Of a stretch of DNA of 64,000 nucleotides, positions 11,464-23,106 are shown one piece after another. A program made the position numbers and the translations under genes. How positions within the stretch are numbered: position 1 is the stretch's first letter; every line of letters begins with the position of its first letter. A model generated the notes under the pieces. It did no database searches, was not told the DNA's origin, and saw only the letters and a program-made list of their open reading frames with translations. Source of the DNA: Symsagittifera roscoffensis (Eukaryota > Xenacoelomorpha > Acoela > Convolutidae); contig NC_087069.1 in NCBI RefSeq assembly GCF_963678635.1, positions 28,429,776 to 28,493,775 on the forward strand, given 5' to 3'.

Positions 11464-11880
11464 AATTAGTTCCTATCTTCTGCAACATTTAACAAGTTCT
11501 AAAAAAGCGCTTCTTAGAAATAATTGAATCAAAAAAGGAAAACAAGGTGCAAACTCTAACAATTGAATCTTAGATTAACAGATCTAACAGATTAACCAGA
11601 AGACAGATTGTGGAACAGATTAACCAGAAAACTCTTCAGTTCTACTTAATTTTCTTATTTAAAAAATTGACGCTAACCTGAATGAAATTTTTACTATGCA
11701 TCCAACTGAAATTTCTCATGTTAAATTTTATATAATTAAGAGAACCTACATCAGGATCCGCTAAAAAATTAGTTTGTTTAGAAATTTTCAGCAAGCTCCG
11801 TTTTTTTTGCTCTAAAAAGCTTTCCAAATTAATTCGGTATTATTGGATTATTAGTTTTAAACCAATAACATTTTAAATAT
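11350..11880. other. Unique spacer between repeat copies B and C
   Basis: AT-rich and not matched elsewhere in the window. A 61-residue minus-strand frame at 11642-11827 has no recognisable motif. Confidence 0.3.
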
Positions 11881-11881
11881 C

Positions 11882-13468
11882 AAACAGACAAAACATCACA
11901 AAGCATTACTGAGGCTTACAATTATCAACAAACATAAAGTCTCTCAAAATTTGGGACATTTTTTGAGAGTGAGGAGTCGAGTCTGAATGAGGGCGACTTG
12001 TTCATGTTTTACTTCTTGATTATGACGCATACCCTCCTCATGTTGTATGTTGCTATTTCACATTCTCTGTTAAAGATGTCGAGCTCTTGATCCATATTTG
12101 ATTCTTTAACAGATTTGGCTTCATATATAGGTACGAGTCCAAGGTTTTTAGCATCGCGAATAACATGATTCTGGATTGCCGATATTGCATCTCCTTCTTT
12201 TTAACTAAAATAGATTTTTTGGGACTTTTCAAATTGTCCCAATCCATTTATTTTTATTAGTTGAAAGCACGGTTCGAAGTATATATTCTCCCCTTGTAGG
12301 GTTTTTGGAACCAAACAAATCTCCAAATTTGTTTTGATTTCTCAAAACTTTAAAAAAAATTGGGACTAGTGTGTCCTCTTGAGTAAATTTTTGAAGAGCA
12401 AATTGATCAGATGAGAAGGAATGACAGAAATGATTTGAGAATAAAGGAAAATGGAAGTAAGCATACTGGGTCATCACAATTTCCAAATATGGAAGTATTA
12501 CCAAAAATGAAGGTTTTGTATGAATTTGCTCAATATGGAAATTGCGTCGTTATTTCTATAAAAATCCACAACCCTCTCATAATTCATGCTTCCCAATGGC
12601 AGCTGCTATGTATCAACCTCTTCCCAGATTGTATTCAGATTACAGTAAAATTTCGCCTTTTTTATTTCTGTTTCCAACGAGTTTCACGGAAACTACATAG
12701 TAACCCAAGATTATTGTGTAAAAACGGAAGTAAACTGAAATCACCTCAAAATAACGCATGGTTCAGTTCAACATTCCTTCTATTCTTGGAAAATAGCAAG
12801 TTTCATTTAATTTTAAAAGGAGCACCTCTCAGCCAAATTCTTCAGAGATTAGACAAATATGTTTACATACATCGAGAAGTTGCTTCCACACAAACTCATG
12901 GTTCAGCGTTTTTGCCAGAATTCGAAAAATTCAAAACTCAAAATATGAATCTGATTTGATGAAGGTTATTGATTGTTTTGTTGGTTGTCATGGTTCTGTG
13001 CATAGTGATCATCATAGCGTTTTGATAAAAAATTCCACTTTCTTTTTGTGTTCTCCTAGTAGTTTGCCCTGATAAATCTTTAAAAACTAAGTGTTGGTTC
13101 AGAAACTCTCAATTTAAACGGAAAGAAAACCCTTTTTACAAACAGATGAGAAGTTTTTATAAATGTTTGAAAAGACAAAAACTGAGTTAATTTTCGAGTT
13201 CGCTGTCATTTTCTTCTTCAAGTGCCACACTTTCAGAAGAATTACAAAAATATCGAGGTTTTGGCTCTTTGTTTTGTTTCTTCTGATCTAAATGAAAAAA
13301 AACATAAGTTTAGAGTTTAAAATTAAGCTCAAATTGTATTTTATTTGGCATCATGTTGAGACAGTGATACAAAGCTTTGAATGAAAGTATGGATTTTTTC
13401 TTAATTTTCACTCAAAATTTTAAAATACGGTAAAATTTACCCTAATTCTGACTAAAATCTAGTACATA
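11882..13468. repeat. Large repeat family, copy C
   Basis: Matches copy A from 7194 to about 8760 at a nearly constant offset of 4.69 kb, then stops abruptly near 'ctgactaaaatctag'. It is closest to copy A. Confidence 0.75.
12020..12445 (-). pseudogene. Conserved coding segment, best-preserved copy (C)
   Basis: On the minus strand the first part is open for about 70 codons: DQFALQKFTQEDTLVPIFFK then NQNKFGDLFGSKNPTRGEYI and ILRTVLSTNKNKW. After a one-base frame change and a stop the second part follows: GDAISAIQNHVIRD, AENLGLVPIYEAKSVKES, DQELDIFNRECE, NMRRVCV. Composition and conservation across copies A, C and D argue that it was coding. No catalytic motif or known domain is visible. It could be an exon pair of a host gene or a gene of a large DNA transposon. 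Confidence 0.5.
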
Positions 13469-13469
13469 T

Positions 13470-14054
13470 AGTTCTTTATTTTTCGGTCAATTATCTTTTT
13501 TTTCTGAAATCATCAAAAAAACAGTGAATTATCATAGTTCTGAATAAATCAACCCCCATTAACTGCTTAAAATTGCAATATTCTATGAACAATCTTACAA
13601 GCACTTATCAAGGTAAATTTCAAAATGGTAACTAGGCAAAACCTTTTCAATTAGTTGATGTTTTTTAAATATCCAGTCTTTTACAAAATTTTAACAAATA
13701 CTTAAGCACTCATTAGCGTATGTTAACACTACAAATTTTACTACAAACTTAGCGCAACAAAATCTTCTCAAGCTTGCAACCAATGGAGTTTTTACTGTAG
13801 ATTAGAGGTTTTTGCATCGATTTCCATTGAAAATTCCACAACAATTTGAACTCAATTGTTGCTGGTTTATCATCAACCAGAACCTTCGAATAAAAAAAAT
13901 AAATGACAGATCAAGAATAGTGATGAAAAAATTGTATACATTTTTACAAGAATGTTTTAAATTAATCACAATTGTATAGACTTTTCAGATTCGGTAAAAA
14001 CTGTTTTTCATAATATTTTTTCCTGTTTTTTTGTTAAGAATATATTAATTTTAC
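13470..14054. other. Unique spacer, probable intron or 3' flank of the zinc-finger exon
   Basis: AT-rich. No repeat copy, no supported exon. It lies directly downstream (minus strand) of the zinc-finger exon's donor site. Confidence 0.3.
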
Positions 14055-14293
14055 CTTCTCTTGGAGTTGTTTCGAGACTGCTGAGCGTCTTTTCCATATT
14101 TAACAATAAGATGACAAGAATAATGCTTCTTTTTGATATGATTAGTGAGTTCCTCGCTACTATAAGTATAAAAGTTACAATTGGAACACACTAAAACGCC
14201 ACAGTGCATACGATGTCTTGATGCGTGCAAGCGAGTTTATACTTTGCGACAATTAAGACATGCAAATCTTTCGTATCTTTTCAGTGACGGCAT
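14055..14293 (-). CDS. C2H2 zinc-finger exon with one in-frame stop
   Basis: Preceded on the minus strand by a pyrimidine tract ending in ATTGAG, the frame starts M-P-S-L-K-R-Y-E-R-F and encodes two zinc-binding units. The first is FACLNC...HASRH. The second is CSNCNFYTYSSEELTNH followed by IKKKH, a textbook C-x2-C-x12-H-x4-H finger. The exon ends K-R with a good donor (AGAAG/GTAAAA). A single TAA interrupts the first finger after CRKV. Spacing and residues match the N-terminal fingers of the polymerase relic at 23.06-23.23 kb, so this may be the first coding exon of a related PolB-type element or a host gene that shares the domain. DNA binding is the expected role of the fingers. Confidence 0.6.
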
Positions 14294-14484
14294 CTCAATA
14301 AAAAAAGAAAGAACTTGGGAGAATGGGAGATTTAGAATGTCCTAAGTTTTTAGAAAAGAAGATTTGAATAGCCTCAAAGTGAATGAAAAAAAATAAAAAG
14401 AGTTAAGGGAATTTTTTAACGAATTGTTTTTAGCGTGAAAGAAAATCAGATTGGATATCATGCTATTTGGCCTAGCTGAAATAA

Positions 14485-14662
14485 AACTCAACCAATCTAA
14501 CCATGGAGTTTTCAAAAGTTTTGATATCGACCAATCAGAATCGAGCATCAATTATAAGGAAATTTTTGTCTTTTTTAATATCAACCAATCATAAGTGAGC
14601 TTCAATGTTCTTGGAGTTTCCAAAATTTTTGATATCAAACAATCAAAATCGAGCATTCCTTC
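14485..14662 (-). promoter_or_regulatory. Cluster of CCAAT-type repeats upstream of the zinc-finger exon
   Basis: Three short direct repeats spaced about 54 bases apart (starting near 14522, 14577 and 14631) share TATC.A(C/A)CAATCA and GAGC(A/T)T. A fourth CCAATCT lies at 14492. They lie 200-370 bases upstream of the exon start on the minus strand. A comparable cluster (CCAATCAGAA at 20328 and 20419, CCAATCGG at 20369) lies next to the other minus-strand gene segment. NF-Y-type binding is an inference from the motif alone. Confidence 0.35.
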
Positions 14663-15104
14663 ACAGGTAATATTTGTGGTATTAACAAACAGAATGAATT
14701 TTTCACAGATTTTAAAATATTTTCTAGATCAGAACAAAAATATGTTTGTGGAACTCCCAATCAATCAATTATATTGAATTTTCTAACATAAATATCATAA
14801 ACATTTGGCATCAAAGTGAGATAAATGAGATTTTTGTCTGGTTTCTATTAATTTTTTGATACTCAATCCAAACTTTGAAATGTCGATCAGTCTTTTTTTA
14901 TTTGTTCTATTTCTAACCAGAGAAAAAAAAAACCAAAGTATACATTTTTATCGATTTCCTCTTGGTATATTGTAGTATAAAAAACCGGAAGTCTTTTGAA
15001 AATGGTTAATCAATTAGCAGATATTCTGACAAATCTAGATTTAATATTTGTATCAAATTCAAAACTGTAATCGAAATGATGTTCCTCATCTTTCATTTTT
15101 TTTG
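14663..15104. other. AT-rich spacer
   Basis: Unique within the window. No supported gene or repeat. Confidence 0.3.
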
Positions 15105-17420
15105 TTTTTTAGAGATGGACCACGCAACCTGAGTTAATTCTTCTAAAAACCTTTTGGATGAATTTGGCAGTACTTTTCTTATGTAAAATCTCCTCTCCAT
15201 TGTTTCAACAAATTTTCTGTGTTTCTATACAAGTTAAAATTAATACAATCTCCAACAACGTCATCTGTCTAACACTCTTTTAGTTTTCTGTAGTAGTTTA
15301 ACCTCAAAATCTGATAAATGTCCACTTCAGAAAATTAAATGCTTTCGACAAAAACATAATTCTGAAATAAACAAAAAGACTTGAAAAACTTCCAATTGTT
15401 GTATCATTTTTAATCTATTTTGTATTAAAAGTCGCCATAAATTGTTTTCCCCTATTTACAATCTAATTTGATTTTAGAAAACTTACGTAGCCAATCAAAA
15501 CCTCAAATTAGGGCAAAAAAAACTAAAAACAATCAATGAATTATAGAAATTCAATAAAATATTGATAAGTTTTTCAACTAAAATTACATTCTTGTTTGTA
15601 ATTTTTTTCAAATAAACCAAAATTTACCTAAACTGAGAATAAAACAGTAATTCAACAAATTTTTTCATACTTTTTTTTGCAATTACAGGAAAATAAACTG
15701 ATACTTGGCTATGTGTTTGTCAATTTTGATTAAATTGTTTGTTTTGTCTGACTTTTCCTTAGATATCCTAGCTCTAAATGTGCAATTCAGTAAGAAAAAA
15801 AAAGTTTTTAATCGATAATATTCCAATTATCAAACATAAAAAAAAAACAAAGCATTACTTAGGTTTAAAATTATTAACAAACATAAAGTCTCTCAAAATT
15901 TGGGACATTTTTTGAGAGTGAGGAGTCGAGTCTGAGTGAGGGCGACTTGTTCACGTTTTACTTCTTGATTGTGACGCATACCCTCCTCATGTTGTATGAT
16001 GCTATTTCACATTCTCTGTTAAAGATTTTGAGCTCTTGATCCATATTTGATTCTTTAACAGATTTGTCTTCAGATATAGGTACGAGTTCAAGGTTTTCAG
16101 AATCGCGAATAACATGATTCTGGATTGCCGATATTGCATCTCCTTCTTTTTAACTAAAATAGATTTTTTGGGACTTTTCAAATTGTCCCAAATCATTTAT
16201 TTTTAATAGTTGAAAGCACGGTTCGAAGTATATATTCTCCCCTTGTAGGGTTTTTGGAACCAGACAAATCTCCAAATTTGTTTTGATTTCTCAAAGTTTC
16301 AATAATATTGGGCCTAGTGTGTTCTCTTGAGTACATTTTTGAAGAGCAAATTGATCAGGTGAGGAGGAATGAAAGACTTGATTTTGAAATTAAATAAAGT
16401 GGAAGTAAACATAATGGGTCATCGCGATTTCTATATATGGAAGTATTAACAAATATGGAGGTTTTTGTATAAATTTTCTCAGCATGGAAAATGCGTAGGC
16501 GTTATTTCAAAATAAATTCACAACCCTCTTAATTTTATTCTTCACACTGGCAGCTGCTACGTGTCAAACTTTTTCCAGCCTGTGTTCAGATTACAGTAAA
16601 AAAAATTGCTTTTTGTGTCTGTTTCCAACGAGTTTCACGAAACTTACATAGTAACCCAAGATTATAAGTAAAAATGAAATTTAACTGAAATAATTTCAAA
16701 ATAACTCATGGTTCAGTTCACCATTCCTTCAGTTCTTTGGAAAACTACAAGTTTCATTTAACTTAAAAGGAACATCTCTCCGCCAATTTCTTCAGAGATT
16801 AGACAAATATATTTACTTATGTCATAAAATTGACTTAATTTTCACGATTCCTTCTGTTCCTTGGAAAATTGCAGGTTTCATTGTTTTTAATATGAACATA
16901 TCTCAGCCAAATTCTTCAAAAATTAGACAAATGTATTTACATATGTCAAGAAATTGCTGGTTTTTTCACTCTGATCAGACACGAATTCTGTTCAAGTATT
17001 GTTATAACAGGTAGATAAGTATTCAATCAGCCTAACCGAGCAGTTCAACATTACTAACGATGGAAAGGAGGCATAAGGATACCTAGTTTTGCAAAGAAAC
17101 GACTATATTGGAAAAGATTTAAGAGATATTATCTATGTTTTTTTATCAAAAACTTGCTTCCACACAAACTCCTTGTTCAGCGTTTTCACCAGAATTCGAA
17201 AAGTTCAAAACTCAAAATCTGAATCTGACTTGTGTAATATTATCTGTTTTTTTTGTTTTCTTAGTAGTTTGCCCTGATAAGCCTTTAAAAACTAAGCGTT
17301 GGTGCAGAAAAACTTAATTCAAACGGAAAAAAAAACTATTTACAGACAGATGGGAAATTTTTATAAATGTTAAAAAAAAAATTGAGTTAATTTTCGAGTT
17401 CCTTGTCCTTTTCTTCTTCA
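15105..17420. repeat. Large repeat family, copy D
   Basis: Matches 6460-8540 across its length but is more diverged and carries an extra segment at about 16780-17140. That segment includes a second version of the 'ttccttggaaaattgcaggtttcat' block, a small internal duplication. The minus-strand coding segment is present (GDAISAIQNHVIRD near 16130). Confidence 0.65.
15960..16330 (-). pseudogene. Decayed conserved coding segment, copy D
   Basis: Keeps the AISAIQNHVIRD...NLELVPI part and the DQEL region on the minus strand with several substitutions. The upstream GDLSG..NPTRGE part is still readable near 16250. Same caveats as the other copies. Confidence 0.4.
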
Positions 17421-17811
17421 AGTGCCTTACAATGTTTTCTTCTCAAACAGAATTAATTTATCCTGTTGAACCCTAAACTTTTCTTTCTTGTACCTTTTAT
17501 CACGAATTGTTTGAATTTTTTGCCAAGGGAAGTTCTTAAGGGACTGAAACACTTCCTCGGCTCTTTGTAGAAGATGTCAATTTCAACCATTTATATAAAT
17601 TTAGTCAATTGTATTAAATGTTCACTTTTATGCAAATGAAAACTATGTCCGTATTCCAGATCCACAATTTCATCAAAATGTTTTTAATTTGAAATATATG
17701 AAAACCCGTACTTTTTTCCGAAGGTGACTTAGACATAGCCAATTCTTTCCTAAATTCGCTAATTGTTTTTCTCTCATTTTCTCTCTATTCTGAGAGATCT
17801 ATGATAATGGG

Positions 17812-17941
17812 TTAACTAGACTGGGAATTTTTATTGAGTTTGAGAAGCTTCACAGTTTCGGTACCAAGTTCAAACTGGATGCAGTAACTCGCCTGTTCTA
17901 GTATGATTGGTTTCAACTCTTGGGATAGATTTCCGGTTCTT
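17812..17941 (-). CDS. Putative 3'-terminal exon, unknown protein
   Basis: On the minus strand a clean acceptor (AAATTTTCAG) at 17942 is followed by a 43-codon frame ending in TAA: RTGNLSQELKPIILEQ, ASYCIQFELGTETVKLL, KLNKNSQSS. Residue use is protein-like and the exon begins in phase 1. It lies 2 kb downstream of the 19.68-20.13 kb minus-strand frame and could be its last exon. A possible small exon follows another acceptor (TAGTTTCAG) near 18140. Function unknown. Confidence 0.45.
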
Positions 17942-17949
17942 CTGAAAAT

Positions 17950-18700
17950 TTTACTCAAGTTGATAGAATGAATTGAGCTGTAGGAGATTATCAAATAAAA
18001 TGAAATCTTTTAGTTTCACCTGTAGATTTTGCTGACATTCTCTAAAATATCTGAATTCTTTCAAATTTTTTTTACACTTGCTGGCTTTACTTGTATGTAA
18101 AGGGTTTTGTAGAATAAAAAACTTTTGTGGACCTGAAACTAATTGTGAAAATTTTTTTAAAAAGCAAGATTTTGCTTGAAAACGTTTCCTATTAACCACA
18201 ACTTTGATTTAGTATCTTGATTTAGGTTTAAGAAAATAGCAAATTAAGTAAAATTCACAAATTTTTTGATCAATCTCATCACCCTAGAGTTTGATTGGAA
18301 CTCTGAAAGGTTAAAGTTTTATTGGATATTTCTAGAATTTAGGAGATTCAAAACAATCTAAAAGTTTATCTGAAATGACTTCTTATAAAAATTGGGGATT
18401 TAATCCGAAGATTCTAAAAGTTGAAAAATTCTAGAAGTTAATGAGAAATGACGTCAAGTTTTCTGTTGGAAATATTCTACAACTTTTACTGTTCTAAAAA
18501 ATTAAAGTGTAATGACATCATTTTTGTAAATATTTCAAAAAGAAGCTTTTAGATCTGTCGAGAATTATGTCAAACCCTCGGATTGGCTTTTTTTCAAAAA
18601 ATTTTTCTTATGTCAATTGAATATGTGTTATAGGAATTTTATCCGTCAAAGTTATTTTTTTTCCAGCTTGAACAGTTTATAACTTATAAATCTATGTAGT
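17950..18700. other. AT-rich sequence, probable intron
   Basis: Lies between minus-strand coding segments. Apart from a possible micro-exon near 18100-18145 I see nothing supportable. Confidence 0.3.
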
Positions 18701-18709
18701 TTTATTATT

Positions 18710-19440
18710 TTTGCCAAAAACTCTCTTAAAAATTTTTGCAAGATGCTTATGAAATTTCAAATTTTTTTTTGCAAATTATAGAAATCTGTTTGAATTTCTC
18801 ACATTTGGGCGAAAGTATCTAAGGTTTTTCAATCAAAAATTAAGCAAAACTCTATTTTTATTTCTAAAATGATTAAGCGAAAAAACTTTTGATGACTTTA
18901 ATATCTGCGCCCAATGTTATTACATTAGTTTTTTATTGTGTCTGATCAACAGACAAGCAAAAAATAGTTTTCTAAACGATTGAATTTTGAACAAAAAATT
19001 CATAAAGATTAATAAGTAACTGTGAACGAAAAAAGATAATAATTTTTTTGGCAAGATGCTAAGAAAATTTCAATTTTTTTTTACAAAACGCAAAACTATT
19101 TAATTTTTTGACTAAAAGCGAAAAAAGTTTCGTTTTTTTTTTGACAAAATACGCTAATTGTTTCAATTTGTTCAACAATATGTGAAAAGTCTTTCAATTT
19201 TTTCAAATGTATGAGAAAAAAGTTGCACTTTTTTCCTACAAACGCTAAGAGTCTTTCGCTTTTTCAAACAAAATGGGAAAAAATTTCATTGTTTTGATAA
19301 GATGAGAAAATTGCTTCAATATTTTCTACAAAGCGCAAAAAGTGTCTCAATTTTTTTGACAAGATGCTTGAAGTGTTCCTTTTTCTCGAAAAATCGCAAA
19401 AACTGTTTTTTTTTGACAAGATGCAAAAACCATCAAGTAT
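18710..19440 (+). repeat. Degenerate short tandem repeat, unit about 50-60 bp
   Basis: The phrase TTTTTTGACAAGATGC...AAAA followed by TTTCAATTTTTT and an ACAAA.CGC-like word recurs with variable spacing, with particularly clear repeats near 18730, 19050, 19290, 19360 and 19415. Non-coding, decayed. Confidence 0.5.
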
Positions 19441-19681
19441 TTTTACTTGTGTACAAATTTTTTAGTGTTTTTTCTCAAATATGTGATCAAAAATTATTCA
19501 AACTTCTTAACATGTGGACAAATTTGGGGCGCTAATTAGGTTGTATTCTAATTTTTTTCAATGGTTTACCGTGAACTCATCATCTATTCTCAAAATTAAA
19601 CAGGAAAAAATAATAAAGTACAAAAGCGAAATAAATATCAAGCATCATTTATTTACAAAAATTTTCAATCAAAGAGCTAGG

Positions 19682-20131
19682 TTACAAAAAAATTTCAGTT
19701 AAAGAGTAAAATGGTGGTTGTTGTGGAGCTGCAGACGTCATTGTTTCTGAGAAGCACTCATCTTCATATATTGTGTTAGGGTTTTCGGCTGATCCTGCTT
19801 CCTCCCAAGGAAAGAGGAAATTGTCGACTGGTTGAGCCAAATATCTAGAGTCAGGAGTGCCGGGGTAGTTTATTTTCACATGCTCAGCCACTTCCTCCAT
19901 CATTTGCATTTCTCCAAGTTTGTTCTCTGTCATGGTAACTTGCATTATATAATGTTTGTTGAAAACCCTGCGCGTCAATTCCACCATATGCCAGACTTGG
20001 ATTGGGATGTCCAGTTGTGCAAAAACACTCCAGACACTGTTTCTCGCACTTGAATTTCTACTAGATCAACCGAAAACTCTCCAGAGCACATAAGGTTGCT
20101 GTTTTGCACTGAGAATATCAGTTTGAGCCAT
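19682..20131 (-). CDS. Unknown protein segment with one frame change
   Basis: From the ATG at 20131 the minus strand reads MAQTDILSAKQQPY then hits a stop at the VFG* position. An overlapping frame reads EFSVDLVEIQVRETVSG. From about 20050 to 19682 one continuous frame runs: QLDIPIQVWHMVELTRR, FNKHYIMQVTMTENKLGEM, MEEVAEHVKINYPG, PDSRYLAQPVDNFLFPWEE, ending SLTEIFL and a stop. Composition and length suggest real coding sequence. I do not recognise a domain; it is acidic in its C-terminal half. The ATG sits exactly at the start of the 1491-bp tandem duplication. It may be a host gene exon or a gene paired divergently with the polymerase. Confidence 0.45.
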
Positions 20132-21615
20132 AAACTCAGTAAAAGATACAGAGTAAAAACAAGAATGATTTAGAGCTGAGAGAGGAGGTAGTTGACGGTA
20201 GATAAATTGAAATTAAAATGCTTAGAGTTGAGAGAGGAGGTGGTTGACCGTAGTTGAGTTGAAAGTATTTTCAAGTAATTTTCAAGTACGAGTGAGGGGT
20301 ATCTTCAACTCGAATGTGTGGGTTTAACCAATCAGAATTAATTTTCAAAATTTGGTCTGTAATCGTGTCCAATCGGATTTCAGCTTCTTTTTGTATAATT
20401 TTTATATGAAAATTGTGTCCAATCAGAAACTAAGTTCCATTTTAGTATCTTTTTCAATTTTTTTGTTATCAATCACAAAAAAGCTCCTTTATGTTATGGT
20501 GGTGTATCCAACAAGAGAACACTTTTAGGGACTAAAATCTTCCAAATAAGTAAGAAAAATACCTAAAAGCAATTGCAATAATAAATGACATAATTTGTGT
20601 GCTGTAAAAATAAGAAATTTTGCCAATATTTAAGAAACAAAAGGATAGCATACAAGTAGCATTTCCACAATTTTTTCATCAAGTTAATTGAGTTTTTGTT
20701 TGTAATCAATGAGAAATTGTTGGTTTTTGAGTAGATAGTCAAGGTTTTTGATTTTGATGAAAAATTGAGAGAATAACTCAAAATTGATGAATTTTTCCAA
20801 GCAAATCTTTGGAAATTTGATTCCAAACCTGATCAAGTAGGATTTTGAGCTTTGAAAATCCTTAAAGAAATAAAGGAATAAAGAACTTTGCCTTTTTACA
20901 AACTATAGTATCGGGTGGGGGATAAACAGAGTCTTCGATATAAAATTACGACTTTCTGATCAATTTCAAATTTTCGAGACTGAACCAAAAACTTTCTCCT
21001 TGTCAATTGTAATTCAGCCGCAAGCTTAAAGCTTTGATACTCAATACTTGGTTCAAAAATAAACTATTTGATTGAGTAGGTTTCTCTAAAAAGACCTTTT
21101 TTGAGTCAGATAACTCTATTTTGTACAGTAAAAACAGTTGTAGAGTTAACATTTATTTGATCAATACAAAAATCAATTGGAATTTTTTCTTTTTTCTTGT
21201 AACGCGACTCCAGGAAATTCAAATGTTTTTTGATAGACTTTTTTCAAATAATGATTAAAGTTTTTGAAAAGTGACAAACAGTTCACTTTGGGAAAATGCT
21301 GGATTCTGATTGGTTGACTTGCAACAAACAGTGTTATTAAAAGAATACTCAATTGAGACTGGTTGACTTTCTTTTCACTCTGATTTTTTTAGTAAAAAGC
21401 AATCGGTATATCCTTTGTATGACTATTTGAAAATATTTTCAATACTTTTGAACAATTCAAAGTAAGTATGAATAATCTAATAATTTTTTGGGATGTTTCA
21501 TTTCTCCCAATTTTGTAGATGCCACATACTTTTGCTAAATTTCTTTTTTTTCAGATTCCAGCATTCAGCAGAATTGAAAAATAGAAATGCGAGGATTGTG
21601 ATAAGGAGTAGTGTA
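20125..21615. repeat. Tandem duplication, first 1491-bp unit
   Basis: Every landmark recurs exactly 1491 bases later, and I found no base difference on reading. The boundaries carry the microhomology GAGCCA: it occurs at 20125, at the junction 21616 and at 23107. The unit contains CCAAT-type motifs, a 52-bp internal repeat (20170-20255) and, at its end, the first part of the polymerase zinc-finger exon (acceptor TTTTTTTCAG, then ATTCCAGCATTCAGC near 21555). The duplication therefore leaves a truncated extra copy of that exon start. Confidence 0.85.
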
Positions 21616-23106
21616 GAGCCATAAACTCAGTAAAAGATACAGAGTAAAAACAAGAATGATTTAGAGCTGAGAGAGGAGGTAGTTGACGGTAGATAAATTG
21701 AAATTAAAATGCTTAGAGTTGAGAGAGGAGGTGGTTGACCGTAGTTGAGTTGAAAGTATTTTCAAGTAATTTTCAAGTACGAGTGAGGGGTATCTTCAAC
21801 TCGAATGTGTGGGTTTAACCAATCAGAATTAATTTTCAAAATTTGGTCTGTAATCGTGTCCAATCGGATTTCAGCTTCTTTTTGTATAATTTTTATATGA
21901 AAATTGTGTCCAATCAGAAACTAAGTTCCATTTTAGTATCTTTTTCAATTTTTTTGTTATCAATCACAAAAAAGCTCCTTTATGTTATGGTGGTGTATCC
22001 AACAAGAGAACACTTTTAGGGACTAAAATCTTCCAAATAAGTAAGAAAAATACCTAAAAGCAATTGCAATAATAAATGACATAATTTGTGTGCTGTAAAA
22101 ATAAGAAATTTTGCCAATATTTAAGAAACAAAAGGATAGCATACAAGTAGCATTTCCACAATTTTTTCATCAAGTTAATTGAGTTTTTGTTTGTAATCAA
22201 TGAGAAATTGTTGGTTTTTGAGTAGATAGTCAAGGTTTTTGATTTTGATGAAAAATTGAGAGAATAACTCAAAATTGATGAATTTTTCCAAGCAAATCTT
22301 TGGAAATTTGATTCCAAACCTGATCAAGTAGGATTTTGAGCTTTGAAAATCCTTAAAGAAATAAAGGAATAAAGAACTTTGCCTTTTTACAAACTATAGT
22401 ATCGGGTGGGGGATAAACAGAGTCTTCGATATAAAATTACGACTTTCTGATCAATTTCAAATTTTCGAGACTGAACCAAAAACTTTCTCCTTGTCAATTG
22501 TAATTCAGCCGCAAGCTTAAAGCTTTGATACTCAATACTTGGTTCAAAAATAAACTATTTGATTGAGTAGGTTTCTCTAAAAAGACCTTTTTTGAGTCAG
22601 ATAACTCTATTTTGTACAGTAAAAACAGTTGTAGAGTTAACATTTATTTGATCAATACAAAAATCAATTGGAATTTTTTCTTTTTTCTTGTAACGCGACT
22701 CCAGGAAATTCAAATGTTTTTTGATAGACTTTTTTCAAATAATGATTAAAGTTTTTGAAAAGTGACAAACAGTTCACTTTGGGAAAATGCTGGATTCTGA
22801 TTGGTTGACTTGCAACAAACAGTGTTATTAAAAGAATACTCAATTGAGACTGGTTGACTTTCTTTTCACTCTGATTTTTTTAGTAAAAAGCAATCGGTAT
22901 ATCCTTTGTATGACTATTTGAAAATATTTTCAATACTTTTGAACAATTCAAAGTAAGTATGAATAATCTAATAATTTTTTGGGATGTTTCATTTCTCCCA
23001 ATTTTGTAGATGCCACATACTTTTGCTAAATTTCTTTTTTTTCAGATTCCAGCATTCAGCAGAATTGAAAAATAGAAATGCGAGGATTGTGATAAGGAGT
23101 AGTGTA
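21616..23106. repeat. Tandem duplication, second 1491-bp unit
   Basis: Second, apparently identical unit. Its right edge runs on into the polymerase coding sequence at GAGCCAATG, so this copy represents the native arrangement upstream of the polymerase. Confidence 0.85.

Noticed and set aside
12411-12959. A 182-codon plus-strand frame in repeat copy C
   Set aside because: The same stretch is broken into different frames in copies A and B, and the protein-like conserved segments lie on the opposite strand at its start. Most likely chance, though I cannot fully exclude it.
20563-22317. Two identical 87-codon minus-strand frames
   Set aside because: Identity is due to the 1491-bp tandem duplication. 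The sequence is low-complexity (Ser, Asn, Lys, Phe) with no motif or splice signal.
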